From assembly GCA_030704615.1 (NCBI GenBank), contig CM060733.1:6510001-6574000 (forward strand): a stretch of 64,000 bases of DNA, given 5' to 3'. A program made the translations under genes and the position numbers. This document shows, piece after piece, positions 21,180 to 30,804 of the stretch (the stretch's first letter is position 1; each line of letters starts with the position of its first letter). The DNA comes from Takakia lepidozioides. Taxonomy: Eukaryota; Streptophyta; Takakiopsida; Takakiales; Takakiaceae. The notes under the pieces are model-generated. The model had not been told where the DNA came from, searched no databases, and was given only the letters and a program-made list of their open reading frames with translations.

Positions 21180-22450
21180 AGGGACCTTGTCCTGGCTTTA
21201 CAAGGAGTTTGGGAGACTGTCCAGCAGACTGGCCACGAGAATGTCCAACAACATATTCCCCACGACACATGTGGGCAAACTGCCCAAGTGCTGGAGACCG
21301 AGCATGTGCACTAGACCGTCCCGGGTAATAGGCCAGACCACTCCCAGCAGACTGCCCCGCACACACATACTCAATATGTGCAAACAGTACTGAGCGGGCA
21401 GCGAACTTTGCAGACTTTGCAGCAGACCGGAGAACAGACCGGCCAACAGACTGCCCCTCAGCCGACTGTGCAGCAGACCAGCGAACATGGCCAGCAGACT
21501 GCCCCTCAGCAGACTGTGCAGCAAACCGGCCAATCCAGCCAGCAGATTGCCCCTCAGCAGATTGTGCAGCACACTGGCGAACCCACTCAGCAGATGACCA
21601 AGCAGACTGTCCAGGAGACTAACAGCCAGTCTGTTCCCTGGATTGTGCAACAGACTCGGATGCACTGGCCTCACCGGGACCCTGTGGACAAATTTCTGCT
21701 GAGTTCCCAACAACATGTTTTTGGATCTGCCAGTATGAGTGTTTTGAGCGAGTCCACTTTTCCCCAGGCACATTCACTGACGACGTCATCAGGTCACTGG
21801 TAAAGCATTCTTATCCAGCTCCCCGTGGCTTGCCTTCTATGACCTTCCAGCTCAGTCCCGTTTTCGTGCGCTCAGTGGCGAAAGCCATAGATGAGTCTTA
21901 CGTGATGATCGAACTCAATCTGGGAACGCAAAACCGTATCATAGATCTTACAGAAGAGTCTGAGGAAGCAATTGCCGGTGGGTCTTCCATACATGTTCTT
22001 GATGTTTCCCAAGTCCATGGAGATCCGAACACCCGGCCGGCTGTCCACCAAACTGACCAGCACACTGAACAGTCGACACATGGAAGGACTGTTGAGCAAC
22101 CTGCGGCGGGGCAGCAGACTGTCTTCATTGATGAGCAGACTAACCAGTAGACTGCATAGGTCATAGAGGGAAGGACTGACCAGGATGGCTCGGAGCGGCA
22201 GACTGCACAGCTCAGCTTTGACTGCACAATTCAGACTGCATGGCCTGATCAGCACACTAAACACTTCACAGAGAGAAGGACTGATGACCAACCTGCCACC
22301 GAGCACACTGGCCACATTGAGGAAGAGACTGAACTGCAGAGTTGCCAGCAGACTACACAGTTCACAGACGAAAGGACTGACGAAGAACTTGCGGCCGAGC
22401 AGACTGCCCACATTGAGCAACAGACTGAACATGCTGGCAGGCATAGTGAC
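21180..22450. repeat. CAGCAGACTG coding repeat
   Basis: Irregular copies of CAGCAGACTG and GAGCAGACTG occur every 20-40 bp. They encode the Gln/Thr repeat and are the reverse complement of the CAGTCTGCTG repeat found in introns of the same gene at 34.4-35.1 kb. Confidence 0.7.
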
Positions 22451-22519
22451 GAGGAACCACATGCGGTGCAGACACCGTCTGGTATAGCGCTGGATTACAT
22501 GGAGTCTCCCTCACCCCTT

Positions 22520-22529
22520 GGGCAGGTTG
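22520..22529. repeat. Left 10-bp target-site duplication of the inner MULE
   Basis: GGGCAGGTTG is repeated exactly at 33855-33864. MULEs typically create 9-11 bp duplications. The sequence straddles an exon end (CAG) and its splice donor (GTTG). Confidence 0.9.
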
Positions 22530-22700
22530 CAACGACGCAATGGCGTGAGCGTTGCACGTGAGCGCGCGAGCGTACGCTCACGCAGGAGTGACGTGGCGTG
22601 AGCGTACGCTCACGCCAGCTGACGTGGCGTGAGCCTGCACACACGCTAACGTGGCGTGAGCGTCATGTCAGCATGTTGATGTGGCGGTAAATGATGACGT
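22530..22700. repeat. Left terminal inverted repeat and subterminal GCGTGAGC repeats
   Basis: The end starts CAACGACGC and reaches GGCGTGAGC. Units reading TGACGTGGCGTGAGC follow near 22589, 22620 and 22650. A perfect 22-bp palindrome at 22595-22616 has arms GGCGTGAGCGT and ACGCTCACGCC. Such subterminal repeats are typical transposase-binding sites in MULEs (inference here). Confidence 0.75.
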
Positions 22701-23174
22701 GGCACTGTCCGTCAACTGCCACGTCAGCATTAACATGCGCCGCCTATAACCGTGGATGGTCCTATGACCGTGGAATTAATGCAGGGAATCTTGCCTAAAT
22801 AGAATCAAGACGAGCGTTGAGGCCTACAATTGCAGCATCCAACATTGTGCAATTACAAATGCTTGTTTCACTTTTACAATTACGAAGACGACAAAATATC
22901 CTCACAAAGTGTGCGCCATAAAGGCTGCCACGAGAAGACTTCCTCCCTCCTCAAATAACAATGAGAGTTATGATCATCTTCAAAAGATGATTGTAGTGCA
23001 TAGCGACAGCAAGACATGTAGACTTCGAACGGTGCAATGACAAATGTGCACTACCTAAAAGTTGTCACTCAGAGCTCACTCCGTATAGTTGGAGGCCATA
23101 TCATTGCACAGCCGACGAATTGATGTGAATTACACATTTCAAATCATGGTCATCCACATACCACATTACATAGT
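22701..23174. other. 3' flank of the inner transposase gene
   Basis: This is non-coding sequence between the left end of the element and the transposase stop codon. I see no conserved motif or repeat in it. Confidence 0.4.
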
Positions 23175-26100
23175 TCATGCTACCCATGTGTTGTATCCCG
23201 CTGCAAAAGAGTATCGACCTCGTTGAAACTCATAGTGGCCTGGTGAATGTTTGGGATCGCAAACCATCCTCCTCAAAAATATGAAATACAAATGTTTGCA
23301 GGGTATGAATTTACCTCTCTTGCCCAAACTGGTTGATAGCATATTCACAAAATCAGGACATGTGCAATTGGGGAAATTGGAAACCGTGATGTCGTAGGTC
23401 CTGTCATGAACAGCAGATGTGGAAGTGATGATTGTGAATACCCGACCATATCCTGGATCGGGTACTTCCGTGGTGCTTCCGACACGAGCTTGGAGCATTC
23501 TTGCGGACTCCACTTTGCCAAAGTGTTCAGCGGTTGGAGGGAAACGCCGAACGAGCTTTCCATCTCGTTTGGTTGGCCACAAGTCAGGATTTGCCGGGGG
23601 GACCCGGGAGGACGCAGAAGTAGTAGCACATGCATGGAGTTGGGGTTGTCTCGCAAGGGAAAAACCTGCCTCCTCCAGCATTTCAATCTCCTGAAAGCTG
23701 AGATGTGTTCCCACCTTCACGGGCCAAACGGTTGGAGGAGATGGCTTCATCACTACGGAAGGACGCACAGTTCCATGCACACATCTGGCACAATCATCTG
23801 CGCAGAACCAGAACTTGTGGTTCTTGGCTTCTGGTTGACCGTATGGACGCATCAAGCCCGTGAAAGTCGGAGCAGGAGTTCGGGCACCACCTCTGGATAT
23901 AGATGAAGTGCACTTCTCGAAATTAGTTGCCCTGATCGCTGTACATTTCACACGAGACCCGACACTTGTGCGTTCTATGTGCCAAACGTGGTCGGGGCAT
24001 GCGGACTCAAGCACATCAAGGGGGTTGTTTCTCTCCTGCACCATTTCAGTGGCACGGTTTGATGCTGGAGCTTGCCGTCGTGTTGGAGGTTCCTCCACAA
24101 TGGAGGTTCCGGACATGGAGCTGTCATGCAGGGGAACACGAGGCTTCGAGAAGTTATCACGGTCTGCCCTGTGGGAATCTGAATCCGAACCAGGTGGAGT
24201 GTTCAATTTCCTCTTACAGGAGCCGAATCTCTCCTCCCCTTCAAGATGTGGAACTCTAGAAACAAGTGGCGTTCCCTGGGCATACATGCTCACCGCCCGT
24301 GCTATCTTGATTGGATCCCCAGATCTGTTTGCAGCACGCAACATCAACTCCCATTTGTCCGGACCCTTGCCACCAACCCCACCTCGTAAGAAATCACGGT
24401 ATCGGGTTTGTTGTTGCAAGGCACGTATCAAATCATCTGTTGTTGCCACATACAAATCCCGACCTCGTTTCCCAGACTGCTGCAACCATGCATTGTGCAC
24501 AGTTTCTGCCAAATTGCAAGATGGCATGTCCGCCATTTCCTCAATGGACATGTTCTGCAAAGAGGATAACCACACTTCAGAACAGTGCACAGGAAACAAC
24601 ATAAAGAAAGCAATGAGTCAAAAATATGGAAAGCAAATGTATGAATAAAGCATGAAATAGAAGCCTCGTACCATTGTCATGGCTGCTCCCCACTGTCTAT
24701 ACCGGAAGTGCCAAAACGCCAGCCAATCTTCCAATGCTCTCATACTCTCAAGTGATGCAGCTCCAGAAGAGAACCACCAGGCACGAATTGTCTGGAACAA
24801 AGTGTCCGCCTCCTTCATTGTTCTAGCATCTTTGTACTCTTTGCACAATTTACGGTGCTGAGTCTGCATCTCTGGTTTGATGTCCGACTTTGTATGTTTT
24901 TCCAGAGATTGTGTCCAATGGAATAGACATGTACGCTCTCTTCCTGGCATAGGCACTTTTGGGTCGCCCGATCCGAAGACAATACGAATAGCATTGAAAT
25001 TTGCTTGAGCACTATCCGCCATGAAACCTGCGAAATTTGGAGATGGCAGCCCATGGCAGCCCATGACACGTATCAGGGAATTCCACATGAGCTTCTGGGA
25101 TTCCGTATCCTCGGATTGCATGTCACAAACTGCAATTGTCATAACTCGTTGGTACACTGGATCGTAGACATGACAAGCCATTGTCGTCCAATCCTTCACT
25201 CGTTTCACATGATCAAACATAAGAAAACAGTTCTGCAAGTCCCCAGTCTTCTGCATCCGCTTCACGAGGCTAACCCCACTGCCCTCCCCAACAGTCGACA
25301 TTTTGAAAAAAAAAACTTTGATGGCACCTTGACCTGGGAATACATTGTCCTGGATGTAATCGTACTTGCTCACTCGTTTCAATTCCAAAATATTGTCTAT
25401 GTATGATCCCAGAGCCCATCAATGATGCCGGATGTTAGGTGAACTTAAAGTGGAGAAATGATCCATGACCAGGTCCAATGCTGCACCGTCAAGTTTAGTC
25501 CCCACAGAATCTCCTTCACTCAAAATATGGCTTTCCAAGAAGGACTTGCTTGCGCCAAGAGCAATTGCAGATGTTGTTGCGGATGGGTTTCTCCCGAACT
25601 CCTATTTGATCAACCTCGATACTGTCTCAACACTCTCCCTGTAATCCCCCTTCGAGACAGGATGGTTATGGAATCCAAAATGCACACAAGCTCTCGTCAT
25701 TGTATTCAAACGGTGGACAACATAGTACATTCTTGCTCCGCAGAGCGTCAAACAGGATGACACAAGTTTGCAGAATTTGCAGACGAAAGTGTTTGCCGGT
25801 GGAGGGGCAGTCCCAGGCTGAAATGGATTTTCCGCCAGACCCTCCCATTCGCTTTGATTATGAACCCCAGACTGAAGAAAGTGTCTGCAATTCAAATTAT
25901 CACACCTAAGGTGTCCATTGCAAACTGTCCTCCTGAAAACAAGCTTGTCATCATTCTGAATATTGGATGTTTTTGTTCTGCACCACGGGTGCCCGTCGTG
26001 TTTCTTGTCCATTCCATGCATCATGATTGTTACACCTCCAACTCGCGGAGGAGGAGGCAGCTCGAATAGGATATCGCCATCAAAAGTCTCCGACAAGAAC

Positions 26101-26665
26101 TTCACAGGCACCTGCTTCAAAGATTCCCAATCAATTCCCGCAACTCACTTTTGAATCCAGCCATTCCTCCCATCGCCCGCAATTTTGGAATGACACTACA
26201 AATCTCTTCTTCATCAGCTTCTGCAACCACAGTAGGAAGGACTGGATTTGGAATTTCACTTATGTCATCATCGGAAGAATCCGAAAGCTCAACGATTGGA
26301 GTGGAGGAAGTCTGTTCTTTTTTCACCACCACCTCCCTCTTGTCTTCAACGACCGAAGCAGCAGTCCCGGGCGTCACATATGACCCAAGGGACTTTGGCC
26401 GAGGCTCTCCAAGTACTCTGTATCGACCAGGACGCACTCTCCACTGGCTGATATGAGCCGTCTCATCACGGTTTTGGAAAGAATATTTCACCAACTTCCC
26501 TTTCAGATCGTAAACCTCTTTCTCCAAAAAGATGGAGCCATTCTGCAGCTGAAAACGGGTAGCCAAGACATGTTCCAGAACAATTGCAAATCCATTGTCA
26601 AGGACTTCCTGGGAGAACGGCACTGGTTTGTCGTCTGAGAAGAACTCCGCTTCAGAGGAAGCCAT
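23175..26665 (-). pseudogene. Inner MULE transposase (SWIM zinc finger), damaged
   Basis: Known role: DDE-type transposase that excises and inserts the MULE. The reading starts MASSEAEFFSDDKPVPFS (26665), with an acidic SDSSDDDISE stretch. A one-base shift near 26125 leads to a Cys/His region (HPWCRTK, CNGHLRCDNLNCRHF, CKFCKLVSSC). The core has VYDPVYQRVMTIAVCDMQSE, FMADSAQANFNAIRIVF with a catalytic Asp, and the MULE C-X2-H motif CLFHWTQSLEKH. An intron lies at about 24672-24600 (donor ATG/GTACGA). The last exon ends with a SWIM finger (CTCPDF...CKHLYF). Stops at 25602-25604 (TAG, expected CAG) and 25419-25421 (TGA, expected CGA), plus the shift, inactivate it. Confidence 0.8.
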
Positions 26666-27514
26666 CTTCCTTCCTCGAGTATGTTTGTACCTTGCTATCG
26701 CAGATCTAGTGTAAATCGGTTTACTGCTGTCTCCAGAACACAGTTGAAGAATGAGCAGAGAATATGCCGGAGGAAGCTCAGATAACGACTGTGCATATTA
26801 TGTTATTCTTTCCAGATATGCAGCCGTCCATTTTAATTACTTTTCTTGTGGGCCCAGTGGTCAGAGTATCCCTAGGGGCAGTGTCGGCAACTGTTAAACC
26901 GTTAATCAGAACCTCATCAATAAACCCAATAACAAAGCCGACTTCCTGGAAGCATGCCACAGGATCTGAGAATGGGATTGCAGATTAAGTAAATGTATCT
27001 ATATACTACTACCAATGATCATGCGCACCTAGAAAGTTCCAAATGTGAAACGAATGTGGGGTTTGGCTAACAAGGATGACCGTGTATGATATTCCAAAAT
27101 TTGTCATCAAACTCTCGTTCATTTATATTTATTTGTTTAAGACTGCGCATCAATTTCTGGGATTCGCTGTTCTTTTTAAATATTGAACCCGTTCTAATAA
27201 AGAACACGCCGTTTTTTTGGGCGGCACACGTCAGACATCCATAACTGAATACGAACAGCTGTACACCAATTGCTGGCATGTGCACTAATAAGGAAACGAC
27301 TATGTGTAACGGTCACGCGGGAGGGAATCCGATGCTTCTAGAGACACGCAAGAACGCAGGCAATCCCGCAAGAAATCGGGAGTCACTGCGTTTTTCTACT
27401 TTTCGCGCTTAGAGGGAGAGTGGTAGTCAAGCTGGAGAGGGTTCTTTCTAGAATACGAAAGAGAAGAAAATTTATTTTACTTCCCTTAGAGAGAGACGCA
27501 GAGCAAGAGAGAAA
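26666..27514. promoter_or_regulatory. Divergent promoter region of the inner MULE
   Basis: An 849-bp gap separates the two start codons, which point away from each other. It is AT-rich around 26990-27190. No gene is seen in it. It probably holds both promoters; I cannot point to specific elements. Confidence 0.5.
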
Positions 27515-27893
27515 ATGACGAGGCGTCGTTTGTTGGAGAACACAGGGCCAAGGCAGCAGGTGAACGCGGAGACTGATTCACAAGAGCAGACGGAGACTGA
27601 GGCAGCGGCTGCGACACAGTCGGCGATAAGAGTGCGCCAGCCTGTGGAGGCAGAGATGATTCGCAGGGACACTGAAGAAGGTGGAAGCACGCGGAATGCC
27701 GAACCTGGAGAAGGTCAAGAAACCCTTGCGCAGACAGAAACTCCAGCAGATGTGAGAGGGAAGAGGAAAGCTGCAGAAGGGGATCAAATTTCAAAACCTA
27801 AGAAGGTGCCAGTAAGTTTTATCATAAAGTCTGTCTGATTGCCTTTCAAGGAGTCCTTCTTCTTCCCTTCTTTAGCAGGAACTACTGATTTGC

Positions 27894-28212
27894 GAGCGTC
27901 GTTAACGCCATTCGATTCTCCTCATGAGATTTATGTACTTATGTGTTTGAAGAGATAGTCTGCACTTACTATTCTCCCTAAACTACACTGAATGTCGTTG
28001 CCGCCAATCAGTTGCACATGTATGTCATTACACAACACCGATTCGGCATGTCGTTATCTTTTGTGATTGTCGTTAACGCCATTCGCTATCGCTCTCGCTT
28101 TTGTTTTGAATACGGCAGTCTCAGCTTTGCATGTGTAGATTGTGCTGAATTCTTTCACACCATTCATGGTGAGTTTCCTTGATACAGAGTGATGGTCGTT
28201 ACCGCCATTCAC
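27894..28212. repeat. Four diverged palindrome copies in intron 1 of the ParB-methyltransferase gene
   Basis: Copies at about 27894-27914, 27988-28011, 28063-28085 and 28189-28212 share the arms GTGAATGKCGT and ACGMCATTC around variable centres (TTAA, TTGC, TTAC). They are more eroded than those in intron 5 but clearly the same family. Confidence 0.75.
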
Positions 28213-30083
28213 TATTTGCAAATCACTCAGTCAGAACTGAATGGCATCGTGCAGAAAACTGTGAGGTCGAAGCCTACAGGATCAGAGGGGAAAGGATCTG
28301 GAGATGGGGACGAGTCCGCAAAAAGCTCTGAGAATACAGATGAAGCAGATGAATCCGAAGTGCACTACCTTGACAAGGTGAAAGAACTCATGTCATTCCA
28401 GAAGGTAAACTCTCAGGAGGTTATAAGGGACATGCTCGTATCTGGAGGGCGTCTGGACATACCTCTGTGCCGGATGATATCAATGCCTGTTGTGCGTCCA
28501 CCTCTTTCCCATGACATAACAAAATTGGAGAGTGATTTTGTGCATGGATATAGACTTGGTGCACAAGTTTTTTATGTGTCACTGACGGATATAAATGGGA
28601 AAAGCACATTAGTGTCTCCAGAGATCAGTGATAACTGGGATGAGTGCTGGAAAGATGCCAATGAGGAGTTCGAGCTGGGCCTCATGATGGGAAAGAACAC
28701 CCAGCAATTCTGCAACCACATGTTCTACGTCTGGGACGGCAACCACCGATTGCTGGCATGGATGGGATACATTCAGAAACACCATTCGAAAGACAAAGAC
28801 AAGCATGTTGCTGTGGAGGCAATGGTTTTGGATCCAGGAAACGACATCGCTAGGCTTCTTACAGCTATGCACGACGTGAACAAGTAAGTCATCCAGGAGA
28901 TTTCATTGCCTCTGTAGTGTCTTGTTAATCCTCAAAAAACAGTGTTAAGGAATGCAATGTTTCCAATGTTTTTGCAGATCGACAGAGAAATCGCATGTGA
29001 CAACAAGCTTGGTTCACACACTATTCCGAATTCAGAGGATTGGTATGATGAAGCTGGATGATTTTCGGACAGTACTACCACCCAATATCATCAAGAAGTG
29101 CGAAACAGGAAGAGCTGCAGGCACTTGGTATTCTTTGACACGAGAGGCGTTTCTGGAGTACATGTATGCGGTAAGCCCGAGTCTGTAATCTGTTTACTTT
29201 TCGAATACATGTTTGTAGTCCCTTCGGAGCTAATCACTACTTGAATGAATGCAGCAAGAACTGGCAGAGGCAGCTGAGAAGGGAAAATCCGAATATTACC
29301 GCACTACACCAGAAGAACTAAGGACATCAAAGGGTGTGGAAGCTGCAATAAAGAAGGAGTTTGAAATGCGAAGAACCAAATTGATGTCAGCCTTCGGAAA
29401 GCAACTTAGAATAGTAGATCCTGGACTTGGTCCTGAGTTCCTTCAGCAGATCAAAACACACTATGACAAGCATGTGCATCCGGAGATGCAGCAGGAGAAA
29501 TTGCACCGGCTGGCCATATCGATGGTCGACCCACAAACAAAAATAAGGTGGCTGGAGATATGGAACTCAGATCAAACAGTAAAGGACTTGAATCAGTTCC
29601 CAAAGAGCACCATACAGCCTGGCACAAAGGTGGAAGGAATCAGTGATTTGGTGTTTGATAACTGGCTCCACAAGGCTACATTTTGGAGTCAGGTGTGTAT
29701 TCGAACATGCTGTTTCTTCTCTTCAAGTATGTGATGTGTATCTTTTTTGCAATTCTGACAAATATACTATTTGCAGCTCGAAAAGCGCGCCGTCATTGTG
29801 CTGGATCAGACTTTGAAGGACCTGAACATTTCGATTGTTTCCCCTCCCCAAATGTCATTGGAGGCATACATAAGGAAGTGGAGAGGTCTCACCTGGAGAT
29901 ACTGTTTTTTCCGGGAGTTCTCCAAAGATGGTAACATTTTACGGTCCAACGACTTTGACAGTCAGGTTGGAGGAGAGTGGGCCATGATGCGAGTTGTGTA
30001 CAGGTGCAATGTCATACTTGAAACTCTACTGTTTTTTTGGGAAAAAATGTGGCTTCATATGGATTGAAATCTTAGATCCAGAT

Positions 30084-30804
30084 TGAATGTCGTTGACGAC
30101 ATTCACTTCTTTGTCTGAGTCATTCTTAAGCGAGTATATGAATTCACCTGGTTAGGATCTAAGGGTGCAATTATATTGTCCCTGATTAGAATTGATAATG
30201 TCCTTGAATGGCGTTGACGACATTCACATACGGAGTTGTTGAGAGGTCCTCAGAGTTATTTAAATTTTTGTAATGTCCATAGAGGTTACAGTGAGGGTTC
30301 CTCACTTCATTTTGCTGAATGTCAATGCAGACATTCAGTTGTTCTGCATTGTTTTTGCCTCTTGCGATGAATGTGGAGGCTTGATAAGCTCTGTTTTAAG
30401 AAATCCAAAGTGAATGTCGTTGACGACATTCACAGCTGTGTCTGTATTATTCAACAGCGACAAATTCAATTTACATGGATTGGGGAGCTAAGTAATTGGT
30501 TTCTTTTTTGTATTTTTGTGAATGGCGTTGACGCCATTCACATACAGTGATGTTGTGAGGTCCTCAGTGATAGGTTCGTTATGAATGTGCATTGAGTTTG
30601 CCTGGAGGGTTCCTTACTCAATTTTTTGATTTCATCCTGTGATTTTGCTTCATTTAGTAATAATTTGGCTTCATTAGTGAATGTCGTTGACGACATTCAC
30701 TTCTATGTCTGTGTCATTTCTAAACGATAATTTGCATTCACCTGATTAGGGTGTATTTACAGTATCATTGAATGGAATGTTCTGAATGGCGTTGACGACA
30801 TTCA
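30084..30804. repeat. Seven-copy 22-24 bp palindrome array in intron 5
   Basis: Copies lie at 30084-30105, 30205-30226, 30315-30338, 30410-30433, 30518-30541, 30677-30700 and 30783-30804. The best copies have 11-bp arms GTGAATGTCGT and ACGACATTCAC around a TG centre. One copy changes both arms together (GGCGT with ACGCC). Flanks are also repeated in an A-B pattern with a period of about 265-325 bp, so larger units were duplicated while the palindrome was kept. They lie in the 942-bp intron 30004-30945. Confidence 0.88.

Larger units (their letters stand above)
20410..22529 (+). pseudogene. Ulp1-cargo gene, 5' part (N-terminal domain and Gln/Thr repeat)
   Basis: The first exon (20410-21043, donor GGAAG/GTAAAA) encodes a globular region: DWHNELHWIVADRRWSFVP, LTEEDFERMAASFLQHRW, DDALQWFALVMERAVFD. 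Its function is unknown. It opens after a TAA with no ATG. Downstream (about 21170-22525) lies a low-complexity QQT/EQT/QT repeat (TVQQTGQ, QQTAPQQTVQQ) encoded by CAGCAGACTG repeats, with one frame change near 21700. In-frame TAGs at 21312-21314, 22148-22150 and 22157-22159 fall where the repeat expects CAG (Gln). The exon ends ...SPLGQ at the CAG/GTTG donor (22526), where the inner MULE is inserted. It continues at 33952. Confidence 0.6.

Noticed and set aside
23860-24648. Plus-strand frame of 262 codons opposite the inner transposase
   Set aside because: It is the antisense shadow of the SWIM transposase exon, which has recognisable motifs and matching codon structure.
30084-30804. CRISPR-like regular palindromic array
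   Set aside because: The repeats lie in a eukaryotic intron, the intervening sequences are themselves duplicated blocks rather than unique spacers, and no cas genes are present.
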